The notes: a model not told the origin generated them from the sequence alone. Positions 25,787-33,862 are shown, numbered from the stretch's first letter. The stretch is DNA of 52,221 bases from an uncultured Clostridia bacterium (GCA_934271725.1 CAKQSC010000001.1:1-52221); one strand, 5' to 3'. Translations and numbers: made by a program.

Positions 25787-27331
25787 TTAACTCATTTCGG
25801 GCAAACATTTTTTCTTCTTTATAAGTTTAATGAAAATCTGCGCCGTGGCGTAAGCGTCCGCAAGGGCTCTGTGGTGATGAAACTCTATGCCGAACTTGTC
25901 CGCAACCGAATTGAGTTTATAGTTCCCGAGCCCCTTTACGACTTCCTGCGCCAACGGGTAGGTATCTATGATCTTGTTGTCGAAATAGTACCCCTCCGGC
26001 GAAGATTGAGATTCGAGCATTTTCATATCGAACCCGAGTATGTTATGTCCTACGAGTATGGCGTTTTCGGCAAACTTATAAAAATCGCCTATAACTTTAT
26101 CGAACGTAGGTTGTCCGTCGACCATTTCCTGCGTTATGCCCGTAAGTTCGATATTCTTTGCCGACAGTTTCATTTTCGGATCGATAAGCACCTGAAACAG
26201 TTCCGTTATCTCCCCTTTATGAATCCTTACCGCGCCGATTTCCGTAATCTTATCCGAACCGACTTCGAGTCCGCTCGTTTCGAGGTCGACGACGACGAAT
26301 TCGTTGCTCACCAGACAGTCGGGCAACGGTTCTTTTTCGGTAAGCATATCTATTTCTTCCACAGTTTCGTCTTTGAACGGGAACGCCACCGTATAAGTTT
26401 CGGGCGCTCTCTTTTTCGCTTTTCTTTGCGGAACGAAATCTTCGGGGAATACGCAACGGTTTATTTTGTCGAGTTTAAGACTTAACTTGTCGTTGTAATA
26501 ATCCTGCGTGCAACTCGCTATTATCGCGTCGCCCACAACAAGCCCCTTTACCCGTTCGAGCGTGTTCGGCTTTGAAAAGTACATCCCCGTGGCGTAACCC
26601 GTTTTATCCGTAAAATCTATTATAAAGAACGGCTTGCCCGTTTTGGTTTGTCTTTCGATAATTCGCGTTATCTTTCCGCACAGCGTAAAGGAACCGGCAA
26701 GACTTGCGTCTTCTATATACGTCGCTATATCCGTCGGGTTTTTCGTTTCGTCCATCGGAACGACGTTTTGAACCCTTATGCACCGTCTTTCGATTTTTTC
26801 CGTTTGCGTAACGGGTTTTGTTTCGAGAACGGAAACGTCTATTTCCCCCTCTTTAAGTTCGCACGAGCCGACGAAATTGTCGCAGAATTGCGTTTGAAGA
26901 TACGCCGTTACTTTATCGAGTATGCCGTTGCTTTCTATGTACTTTAAATTGTCCTTTAATACCTTTAAAGAGTATCCTACCATTCCGTCGTGAAAAGTCG
27001 CCGTTACGTCTCCTTTCTCCATAAGATAACCTATGGACGTGTATTCGCGTTTCAAAAAATCCGTAATCGCCTTTTCGACGCTTTCCTTGTCGGCTACCAC
27101 CTTTATAATATCCACACCGACGGATACAAAACACTCGGGGGTTATTTTATCGCACTTTTCGCGTATTTTTTCCACAACGTCGTCGGGAACGGGCTTGTCG
27201 CATATGAACCTGAACGTAACGGATTTTTCCGTACGTTTTATCACCACGTTTTGCAGTCTTGCCCTCGCGACGCGCGGATCCGTCGCCCGTACGTTCTGCG
27301 CAAACGCTTTCATTTCTTCCATTTTAAGCAT
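25787..27331 (-). CDS. PolC-derived protein: N-terminal, OB and DEDDh exonuclease domains only
   Basis: A 514-residue relative of the first third of PolC. Residues about 1-175 resemble the PolC N-terminal domains, 212-295 are an OB-fold (GKITRIIERQTKTGKPFFIIDF), and 343-503 are the proofreading exonuclease with VVDLETSG (D349, E351), HNILGFD (D435) and HHRALAD (H487, D492), so catalysis looks intact. PHP halves, palm, fingers, thumb and tau-binding regions are absent, and only 108 bp lie before rimP. PolC is normally about 1,430 residues at this very place. It overlaps ispG by 22 bases and has its own GGGGAG site. It is probably a 3'-5' exonuclease acting on single-stranded ends; its polymerase partner, if any, is unknown. 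Confidence 0.85.
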   Translation of the reverse strand: MLKMEEMKAFAQNVRATDPRVARARLQNVVIKRTEKSVTFRFICDKPVPDDVVEKIREKCDKITPECFVSVGVDIIKVVADKESVEKAITDFLKREYTSIGYLMEKGDVTATFHDGMVGYSLKVLKDNLKYIESNGILDKVTAYLQTQFCDNFVGSCELKEGEIDVSVLETKPVTQTEKIERRCIRVQNVVPMDETKNPTDIATYIEDASLAGSFTLCGKITRIIERQTKTGKPFFIIDFTDKTGYATGMYFSKPNTLERVKGLVVGDAIIASCTQDYYNDKLSLKLDKINRCVFPEDFVPQRKAKKRAPETYTVAFPFKDETVEEIDMLTEKEPLPDCLVSNEFVVVDLETSGLEVGSDKITEIGAVRIHKGEITELFQVLIDPKMKLSAKNIELTGITQEMVDGQPTFDKVIGDFYKFAENAILVGHNILGFDMKMLESQSSPEGYYFDNKIIDTYPLAQEVVKGLGNYKLNSVADKFGIEFHHHRALADAYATAQIFIKLIKKKKCLPEMS

Positions 27332-28359
27332 TTTTCAATCTCCCCGAAAAAGATTTCTTCCGCGTCCTCGAAAGAGCACTCCGCATACGCTTCGCCTTTT
27401 TTGAAAATAACCGCTTTGTCCTTTCCCCCGGCGATGCCTATATCCGCGGACTTGCCCTCGCCCACGCCGTTGACTACGCAACCCATAACCGCTACGTTAA
27501 GCGGTTTGTTCTCCTTTTTCGTTTTCTCGCAAACTTTTTTCGCAAACGCCATACAATCCCAGTTGCATCTTCCGCAAGTGGGGCAGGAAATAACGTTTAC
27601 GAAGTTTTTGTCTATACCTACGCTTCGCAAAATATTTTTGGCTACCGCCACTTCTTCTACGGGATCCTCCGACAAGGAAACCCTTAACGTGTCGCCTATT
27701 CCGTCGAGAAGAAGCGCGCCTATGCCGACCGCGTTTTTGATTTTGCCGAGTTCGCCCCCGCCGGCTTCCGTAACGCCGATATGTAACGGATAATCGCAAA
27801 CCTTGCTCAACGCCCTGTAACTTTCCGTCATAAGTCTTACGTCGGAAGCCTTTACCGACACGACTATATCGTACACGCCGTGTTTTTCGAGCGTCTTTAC
27901 GTTGTTCATCGCGCTCCGTACAAGCGACTCGACGGAAACGCCGTATTTTTTCAGCAATTCCTTTTCTATACTGCCCGAATTAGCCCCTACTCTTACGGGT
28001 ATTTTATGCGCTTTAAGGCAATCCGCAACGGCGGTTATCTCTTTTTCTCCCCCTATGTTGCCGGGATTTATGCGCAGTTTGTCCGCACCGTTCTCTACGG
28101 CGAGTATGCCTAACCGATAATCGAAATGCACGTCCGCGACGAGAGGTATTTTAGTAGCGTCTTTGATTTTTTTTATCGACGACGCGTCGGCTTCGTCGGC
28201 AACGCAAAACCGAACTATTTCGCACCCCGCGTCCTCTAAACGCTTTATCTGATTTATGCAGTTTTCCGTATCTTTGGGGGCGAAAGTCGTCATAGACTGA
28301 ATAAGCGGTTTTTCCCCTCCGCCGATATACAGATTTCCTATCTTTACCTTTTTGCTCAT
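27310..28359 (-). CDS. ispG: 4-hydroxy-3-methylbut-2-en-1-yl diphosphate synthase (MEP pathway)
   Basis: A 349-residue IspG, the iron-sulfur enzyme that reduces MEcPP to HMBPP in isoprenoid synthesis. The N-terminal TIM barrel has IGNLYIGGG, PLIQSMTT and KLRINPGNIG; the C-terminal cluster domain has CPTCGRC (Cys259, Cys262) and MGCVVNGVGE (Cys293 and Glu301), the expected 4Fe-4S ligands. Four-base overlap with the M16 protease gene and 22-base overlap with the polC-like gene show co-transcription. Confidence 0.96.
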   Translation of the reverse strand: MSKKVKIGNLYIGGGEKPLIQSMTTFAPKDTENCINQIKRLEDAGCEIVRFCVADEADASSIKKIKDATKIPLVADVHFDYRLGILAVENGADKLRINPGNIGGEKEITAVADCLKAHKIPVRVGANSGSIEKELLKKYGVSVESLVRSAMNNVKTLEKHGVYDIVVSVKASDVRLMTESYRALSKVCDYPLHIGVTEAGGGELGKIKNAVGIGALLLDGIGDTLRVSLSEDPVEEVAVAKNILRSVGIDKNFVNVISCPTCGRCNWDCMAFAKKVCEKTKKENKPLNVAVMGCVVNGVGEGKSADIGIAGGKDKAVIFKKGEAYAECSFEDAEEIFFGEIEKCLKWKK

Positions 28360-29603
28360 TGTATTTTAAGTTCTTTTTTGTTTTTGCCGACGCTCACGAC
28401 GGACGCTTTTTCCAAATCGAAGTTGCTTTTGACGACTCTGTTCACGTCGTAAAGGTCGAGTTCGTTTATGTCTATTATCTTGCGTTCGAGGTTGAAAACG
28501 TCCCCTTTTCTTAACAGATTAAGCCCGTAAAGTTGCATTTGCGTGGAAGTCGATTCCTGCGACATTATAAGGGAAGATTTAACCTGTTCTTTACCGCTTA
28601 AAAACTCTTTTTCCGTAAGCCCGTTATCTCTTATCTTTTTTATTTCGTCCGTAATGGCGTTAAACGCGACGTCGCGTTTGGCGTTGCTCACCCCGGCGTA
28701 AACGCAAAGCGTTCCCGCTTTCATATATAAAGACGCATAGGAATAAACGGAATACGCAAGCCCGAGATTTTCCCTTACCGTCTGATAAAGCCTGCTACTC
28801 ATACCTCCGCCGAACACCGCCGTTATAATGTTTACCGCGTTGACTCTCGGGGAAGATATATTGCAAGTCGGCATAGCGATAGCCACTTGCGACTGTTCCA
28901 CGTCTTTTACTATGTTTATGTTTCCTTTTTTGCTTTCTCCGTCCGGTATATAAAGATTTTCCGCGCCGAAACGGGTAAATCTGTCCTCGAACAGTTCTTT
29001 CACCGTCTTTTCGATATTGTCGAGGTCTACGTTCCCCGCAACCGAAATAACGACGTTTTTAGGAACGTAATACTTGTCCATATATTTTTTAATATCGTCG
29101 CGGTTAAACCGTTTAACGTTTTCTTCCGTGCCGAGTATCTGCGCCCCGTAACCCGAATTGCCGTAATAACTCTCGCTTAATTTGTCAAGCGTAAGGTCTT
29201 CGGGCGAATCGTTGGTCATAGCGATTTCCTGCAAAATCACGTCGCGTTCTTTGTCGAGTTCTTCTTCGGCGTATTCCGAGTTGAAGAAAATGTCCGACAG
29301 CACGTTTAATGCGGAATTAAAATGTTCGCTTGTCGATTTGACGTAATAACAAGTCGTTTCTTTGCTTGTATAAGCGTTTATCTGCGCGCCGAGTCTGTCT
29401 ATCTCGTCGCTTATATCGAACGCCGTACGGGTTTTGGTGCCTTTAAAGGTAGTATGCTCTATAAAATGCGAAATGCCGTTTTCCTCCGCGTTTTCGTTCG
29501 CGCTTCCGCACTTTACGAAAACGCCCGCCGATACGGACATAAGCCCGTTCATTTTCTTTACGATAAGTTGTAATCCGCTGTCGTATTGTTTGTAAATAAT
29601 CAT
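28356..29603 (-). CDS. mlpA: M16-family zinc protease (MlpA/YmxG-like)
   Basis: A 415-residue M16 (pitrilysin-type) peptidase with the inverted zinc motif HFIEH (H46, E49, H50) and the downstream EELDKERDVILQEI helix that carries the third ligand. The two alpha/beta halves typical of the family are present. Bacillus MlpA lies next to ylxY and downstream of pnp, matching the order here. Cytoplasmic; its substrate is unknown. An AAAGGA site precedes the ATG. Confidence 0.92.
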   Translation of the reverse strand: MIIYKQYDSGLQLIVKKMNGLMSVSAGVFVKCGSANENAEENGISHFIEHTTFKGTKTRTAFDISDEIDRLGAQINAYTSKETTCYYVKSTSEHFNSALNVLSDIFFNSEYAEEELDKERDVILQEIAMTNDSPEDLTLDKLSESYYGNSGYGAQILGTEENVKRFNRDDIKKYMDKYYVPKNVVISVAGNVDLDNIEKTVKELFEDRFTRFGAENLYIPDGESKKGNINIVKDVEQSQVAIAMPTCNISSPRVNAVNIITAVFGGGMSSRLYQTVRENLGLAYSVYSYASLYMKAGTLCVYAGVSNAKRDVAFNAITDEIKKIRDNGLTEKEFLSGKEQVKSSLIMSQESTSTQMQLYGLNLLRKGDVFNLERKIIDINELDLYDVNRVVKSNFDLEKASVVSVGKNKKELKIQ

Positions 29604-29655
29604 TCGTCTTTTCCTTTATTTCCTGTAAACGTTGCGCCGACCGTACGTTTTTATG

Positions 29656-30369
29656 CTACGATATAGTTTGCGTAACCGTTGAGGGTTTTAAACCCGATTG
29701 CGACAATACGTCGAGTATGCGACCGAGAACGGCAACGGTTACGTCTTTGGGGTGCATTAAAATCAAATCGCCCCCGCCCACGCCGTTTGTCGCGCGTTTT
29801 ATTATAAGTTTCTCGTCGGAGTCGCGCCAGTCGATGGTGTCTTTGCTCCACATAATAACCTTATAGCCGAGTTCTGCCGAGGCTTTTAAGGTAGTTACGT
29901 TGAAACTTCCCGACGGCGGTGCGAACAACCGCGTTTTATAACCGCACAAAGCCTCTACGATCTTTTCGGTTAAAAGTATCTCTTCTTTGTTTTTTTCAAG
30001 GTTTAATTTTTTATGGTCTTTGTGAAAATACCCGTGATTTGCGATTTCAAAACCGCCGTTTACCATTTCGTTAAGCGTTTCCGTATTGTCGTCCGCCCAG
30101 CAACCCCCTACGAAAAAAGTAGCGGTTGCGTTTCGGCTTTTAAGTATTTCCATAATTTTTTTAACGTTGTCCGTGCGCTCGTAAACGTTGAACATTAAAG
30201 CAACCTTGTCCGACGACCTGTCGCCGTTATATATGGCGGAATATTCGTCGCCCGTAATCGAAATTGCCTTCCCGCCGTAAAACCCTACGAAACCGACGCA
30301 CGCTATAATTAAGATTATAGCGGTATTGACCAAAAAAGTCAACACACTTTTTCTATTTTGCTTTTTCAT
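29656..30369 (-). CDS. ylxY: YlxY-type polysaccharide deacetylase-like sporulation protein
   Basis: With the ATG at 30369 this is a 237-residue protein: a short basic start, one membrane helix (about 9-32), then a NodB-like domain. Motif 1, normally TFDDG, reads MFNVYE, so the catalytic Asp pair is lost. Motif 2 (NHGYFH, His112 and His116) keeps both metal histidines. Motif 3 is APPSGSFN, motif 4 DTIDW and motif 5 LILMHP. A missing motif-1 Asp is, from memory, typical of the YlxY subgroup, which also lies between pnp and mlpA in Bacillus. It may bind rather than cut peptidoglycan. A sigma-E-like promoter overlaps a hairpin just upstream. Confidence 0.82.
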   Translation of the reverse strand: MKKQNRKSVLTFLVNTAIILIIACVGFVGFYGGKAISITGDEYSAIYNGDRSSDKVALMFNVYERTDNVKKIMEILKSRNATATFFVGGCWADDNTETLNEMVNGGFEIANHGYFHKDHKKLNLEKNKEEILLTEKIVEALCGYKTRLFAPPSGSFNVTTLKASAELGYKVIMWSKDTIDWRDSDEKLIIKRATNGVGGGDLILMHPKDVTVAVLGRILDVLSQSGLKPSTVTQTIS

Positions 30370-30372
30370 AAG

Positions 30373-30411
30373 AAAAACCCCCGTATATCTAATGCGGTTA
30401 CGGGGATTTTT
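30373..30411 (-). terminator. Hairpin masking the ylxY-like ribosome binding site
   Basis: Left arm AAAAATCCCCGTA (30399-30411) and right arm TACGGGGGTTTTT (30373-30385) form a 13-bp stem whose single imperfect pair is a U-G wobble only in minus-strand RNA. The right arm contains the only purine-rich site before the ATG and a U-run. It comes directly after another terminator at 30432-30460. Confidence 0.7.
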
Positions 30412-30415
30412 ATGA
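30387..30415 (-). promoter_or_regulatory. Sigma-E-like promoter of the ylxY-mlpA-ispG unit
   Basis: TCATAAA (30409-30415), exactly 14 bp, CATTAGAT (30387-30394) on the minus strand. The -35 sequence and the spacing are the same as at the spoIVA promoter (8259-8287). The start point would fall in the right arm of the hairpin. Confidence 0.6.
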
Positions 30416-30431
30416 ATATTCAAAGTACAAA

Positions 30432-30460
30432 AAACGGCGGAAAAACTTTCCCCGCCGTTT
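30432..30460 (-). terminator. Terminator of the prepilin-lipoprotein operon
   Basis: Nine-bp stem AAACGGCGG/CCGCCGTTT followed by a T-run on the minus strand, 13 bases past the lipoprotein stop. Confidence 0.9.
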
Positions 30461-30473
30461 CGTTTTTATTTAG

Positions 30474-31817
30474 TTATTTAACAAGACCGCTTGCATTGTA
30501 TCTCGTGTTGTTGTTTACGAGAACGTACGTATAAGAGTTACCCTGATTTACGTTAATCGTTGCGGTAACCGCGCAGTCGCCCGAAATAACGGGTACGTTG
30601 ATTGCCTGCGTCATCGTCGCAAGTCCCGCCGTAAGATAATAAGCGTTCTTCACGTAAGGAACTTTAACGGTAGCCGTAAAGGGTTTGCTTATGGTAGCGT
30701 CGGTGAACAATTCGTCGTCGTTATATCTCGCGCCGGTAATCGTTCCCGCAACCTTACAAGTCGTAAGAGTTACGTTTGCGATTTGTCCCGTCTGACCAAC
30801 GATACCCGCGGAACGTCTGTATGCCGAAACGTTCGCATTTACATCGCAGTTTACGAAAGAAACGGTATCACCGCTCGTCTTATCCGCATTGCCTCTCGCC
30901 ATACCTACTACACCGCCTACGTCGTCGTAGCCCGCAACGGAACCGGTAACGGTAATGTTTTTGAACGTAGAATTACCCCAAGAATAGCCCGCAACCGCGC
31001 CTACCGCGTCGCCTACGATAACGATGTCTTCGTTGTTATTGTTCTTTACCGCTATTCTCGAATCTTCGATATCTACAACAAGTTTTATGTCGTGAATGTT
31101 CGCGCCGTATACGCAACCGAACAAACCGTAGTTGATTTCCATAGTACCTTTAACGGTAGTCGTGTTGGTACCCGTACTGTCCGTAACGTTGGAGTAAACC
31201 AAACCTTTGTTGGTCAAGCCTTTAATCGTATGTCCGTTTCCGTCGAACTCACCCTTGAACCACAAATCTTTGTTTTCCGCTTTACGATAAGTGTTGGAAA
31301 TAGGAATCCACGTCGTACCCGTCAAATCGATGTCCTCATCGAGTCTTACGACGGTGTTGGGCGAAATGTATTCCGCAACGCCCGCGTTTACGTTATCTCT
31401 GAAATTGTTCAAATCCGTAGCGTTTTTGATAACAAAAGTCTTAACGCCTACTACTTCGTACTGGAAGGTCGCGTAAACGGTGTCGTAACTTATGGTTGCC
31501 GTTCTTCTTGCTTCGTTTGATTCGGAAGAAAGGTCGAAGTTCGCTACGTCAAATTCGTACGTAGTGCCGTCCGCTTCGCCTACCAAAGTGCTAGCGTCCT
31601 TAAACGTAAGTTCAAGCGGTGTTGCCTTGCCGTCTTTCGTAAGAACGACTTTCATAAACGTTTCACCCGTTAAGTCCTCGTTAACGTGATATACTATTCT
31701 CGGGTAACGCGATATTCTCAAACTGTCCGTTGTATCGAATAACGAACAACCTACAAAACCGCAAACCGCAATCGCAAGCGTTAAAATTAACGCTATAAAG
31801 CCTACTTTTCTTTTCAT
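30474..31817 (-). CDS. Surface lipoprotein with GLUG-type repeats
   Basis: A 447-residue lipoprotein: signal peptide with lipobox FVGC (Cys24), an Ig-like beta region (about 35-125), then a GLUG-type repeat region (about 185-350), with GEFDGNGHTIKGL, YGLFGCVYGANIHDIKL, and two further glycine-rich units (GAVAGYSWG, GGVVGMARG) each followed by a short beta strand. GLUG repeats occur in IgA1-protease-like and other adhesive surface proteins as right-handed beta-helix turns. The C-terminus (about 365-447) is another beta domain. It lies 33 bp after the prepilin-like gene with an AAAGGAG site, so the two are made together; it may be a partner or accessory adhesin. Confidence 0.8.
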   Translation of the reverse strand: MKRKVGFIALILTLAIAVCGFVGCSLFDTTDSLRISRYPRIVYHVNEDLTGETFMKVVLTKDGKATPLELTFKDASTLVGEADGTTYEFDVANFDLSSESNEARRTATISYDTVYATFQYEVVGVKTFVIKNATDLNNFRDNVNAGVAEYISPNTVVRLDEDIDLTGTTWIPISNTYRKAENKDLWFKGEFDGNGHTIKGLTNKGLVYSNVTDSTGTNTTTVKGTMEINYGLFGCVYGANIHDIKLVVDIEDSRIAVKNNNNEDIVIVGDAVGAVAGYSWGNSTFKNITVTGSVAGYDDVGGVVGMARGNADKTSGDTVSFVNCDVNANVSAYRRSAGIVGQTGQIANVTLTTCKVAGTITGARYNDDELFTDATISKPFTATVKVPYVKNAYYLTAGLATMTQAINVPVISGDCAVTATINVNQGNSYTYVLVNNNTRYNASGLVK

Positions 31818-31850
31818 TGTTTATTTCTCCTTTAAAATATTTTACTGTTC

Positions 31851-33572
31851 TTATACCGTTTTGTTTGTCGGGAAAATGTTTAATTGATTAGAACGATATA
31901 TTTCCTTTTTAATTATGTTTTCACCGTCTTTAAGATTCATATATATTTTAACGCCTACAACCTTTATAACGGGGTTTTCGTCCGTTACTTCGTATTGTTC
32001 GCCGTCTTTAATAGTTTTCGCTTCTTCGCCGGATGCGACGAAGTCTGCCGCCGTTCCTTCCGAACCGCCTACCTGACTGCTTTTGAACTTACCCGTGATA
32101 TACGTGATTTCGTACGAGAATTCGTTTCCGACGTTCACGTCGTATTCCTTTCCCGCCCAATTTATTTTCGTTCCCGTATTCGCAATACCGTAATCGGGCA
32201 AATCGACGGACAACGTTCTTGCCGTTTTGTCTGTCGTAACCGTTTTAAGATCCGTCATTATGGTAACGTCGGACAATTTGTAAGTGTTCAACTTTTTGTC
32301 GACTACTACCATTGTAAACTTCATACCGTTGCCGATAAGTTCGGAACGAATGGTCGCGCTCGCCACCTTGTTTACGAAAGCGTCCGCGTTAAGTTGAATG
32401 GTCGGAACAAGAAACTCTCTTCCTATTCCCGTAATCGTCTGACCTTTACCGTTATAGTAACCTTTACCGTCAAGCAAAACTTCCGTTTCGATTATTCCGT
32501 CCGCGCCGTTGGTTATACCGTCCGCCGTATATGATATGCCCTTGCCGTCCGCCATGGTGCCGTACTCGAATCCCATTTTCTGATATCCGTAAATAACGGT
32601 ATACGCACCCGTCGGGAAAGGTTGACAACTCGTGTTGCCTTTGCTTACCTTATTGACAACGTCTATATTCGTCAAAGACGCTTTGTTCGTGTTGCAAAAA
32701 TCAAGAAACGCAATGCTCGTAGCAACGACTTTGACAGATTCGTTTGCACCCGAATCGGTCGTTTTTGACGAAACCACGCCGTGGAAAGAATCTTCGTTAC
32801 ACGCTATAACCGTAGCGGGAATTACTATTTCGTTTTTCGCTTTAAGCGTGCTTCCCGATGTTCTTGACGGAACACCCGTAAGACCGGGAACGACGTATAC
32901 GTAAGCCTCGCCGTCCGTTTTGCCTTTCCAACCGTCGTTGGTTATGTATGCGCAATTTTCTACCGAAAACTTTGCGAAATGGTTTTTCGCCGCCGCGACT
33001 ACCTTGCCGTCCGTACTTATCGATTCTATTCTCGATTTTATAACGTCTACCGTACCCGATTCTATCGCGTCGATAACCTGCGTCAAAGAGTTTTTGCCTT
33101 TTTCTATATAACGAATGTTTTTATTAGCGAAAAACGCTCTCGGTTCCAACGTGTCGGAATTATCTTCCGCTTCGTCGGCATACGCAACGACGATACCCGC
33201 GCTTGCGGTTGCGCCGTCCGACAGAGTACCGTTATTTTTAAGAACGTCGTCCGTCTTTTTAAAGTATACTCTGTTTTCCGCTCTGTTGTACCAGTAAGAA
33301 TACCCTTTGGCAGGGCTTTTTAAGCTGTATCCTGCCGACTCCGCCATATCTTCGAGTTCGTAGTCTTCGTAATACGTTCTGTCGTTGAATGCCGCTTCCG
33401 TGCCGAGTACGGTGGAAATCCTTAAAGCCGTAGTCGTGCCTTTCTGAATATTCGCTTTCTTTATGACGTTAGTAAGCGTCGGAACCAGAATAGCGGCAAG
33501 CACCGCGATGACCGCGATTACGATTGCAAGTTCGACGAGAGTAAACCCCCGTCTTTTCTTTTTCTGCATCAT
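31851..33572 (-). CDS. Large type IV prepilin-like protein
   Basis: A 573-residue protein with a textbook type IV prepilin N-terminus: KKKRRG, then FTLVELAIVIAVIAVLAAIL, with cleavage after Gly9 and Glu at position 5 of the mature form. The remaining 530 residues are an unusually large, beta-rich, Thr/Val/Asp-rich ectodomain with no recognised fold; ordinary pilins have 120-200 residues. The ATG pair at 33567-33572 allows two starts; the second is better spaced from AAGGAG. No prepilin peptidase, PilB or PilC gene is in the window, so it may be a pseudopilin-like surface protein processed elsewhere. Its promoter has a ten-G spacer tract. Confidence 0.85.
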   Translation of the reverse strand: MMQKKKRRGFTLVELAIVIAVIAVLAAILVPTLTNVIKKANIQKGTTTALRISTVLGTEAAFNDRTYYEDYELEDMAESAGYSLKSPAKGYSYWYNRAENRVYFKKTDDVLKNNGTLSDGATASAGIVVAYADEAEDNSDTLEPRAFFANKNIRYIEKGKNSLTQVIDAIESGTVDVIKSRIESISTDGKVVAAAKNHFAKFSVENCAYITNDGWKGKTDGEAYVYVVPGLTGVPSRTSGSTLKAKNEIVIPATVIACNEDSFHGVVSSKTTDSGANESVKVVATSIAFLDFCNTNKASLTNIDVVNKVSKGNTSCQPFPTGAYTVIYGYQKMGFEYGTMADGKGISYTADGITNGADGIIETEVLLDGKGYYNGKGQTITGIGREFLVPTIQLNADAFVNKVASATIRSELIGNGMKFTMVVVDKKLNTYKLSDVTIMTDLKTVTTDKTARTLSVDLPDYGIANTGTKINWAGKEYDVNVGNEFSYEITYITGKFKSSQVGGSEGTAADFVASGEEAKTIKDGEQYEVTDENPVIKVVGVKIYMNLKDGENIIKKEIYRSNQLNIFPTNKTV

Positions 33573-33619
33573 ATTTCTCCTTTTACATCATATTTCATCA
33601 AACTTGCATCTTTTTTACC

Positions 33620-33649
33620 ATTATACCCCCCCCCCTTATCAAAAATCAA
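33620..33649 (-). promoter_or_regulatory. Prepilin promoter with homopolymeric spacer
   Basis: TTGATT (33644-33649), 18-bp spacer made of TTTGATAA plus ten G, then TATAAT (33620-33625) on the minus strand. Nine G would give the optimal 17-bp spacing. Confidence 0.75.
33626..33635 (-). repeat. Poly-G tract (10 G) in the prepilin promoter
   Basis: Ten consecutive G on the minus strand, abutting the -10 element. It is the longest G/C homopolymer noticed in the window. Tracts of this length in other bacteria change length by slipped-strand mispairing. Confidence 0.95.
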
Positions 33650-33701
33650 GTGTTTTTTACATTTTTTTTACTTAACAGCCGAATTTCTACGATTTTTTTA
33701 C

Positions 33702-33715
33702 AAAAAAAGGGGGGG
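33702..33715. repeat. A7-G7 double homopolymer upstream of the prepilin promoter
   Basis: Seven A then seven G on the plus strand (C7T7 on the minus strand), about 53 bp upstream of the -35. It could be a second length-variable tract or part of an upstream element. Confidence 0.6.
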
Positions 33716-33809
33716 TGGTCGTTTTTACACCGTTTGCCTTGTAAACCTGTCTATTGCGTTACCCGACTATACATTATATTTACTTTGTCGCGTAATATTG
33801 ACAATAAAA

Positions 33810-33838
33810 AAAGGATGCCGAAAAAAACCGCATCCTTT
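33810..33838 (-). terminator. Terminator of pnp
   Basis: Nine-bp stem AAAGGATGC/GCATCCTTT with an 11-nt loop and a T7 run on the minus strand, 24 bp past the pnp stop. Confidence 0.9.
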
Positions 33839-33862
33839 GTAAAATATTTTATTTAGTTTTTA

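Larger units (their letters stand above)
33573..33862. other. 290-bp intergenic region between pnp and the prepilin gene
   Basis: No gene. In minus-strand order it holds the pnp terminator (33810-33838), a C7-T7 run (33702-33715), several A/T tracts that could act as an UP element, the promoter with its G10 spacer (33620-33649) and an AAAGGAG site at 33576-33582. Confidence 0.8.

Noticed and set aside
33570..33600. A nine-codon upstream frame whose TGA overlaps the prepilin ATG
   Set aside because: It has no ribosome binding site of its own, and the AAAGGAG inside it is the site for the prepilin start.
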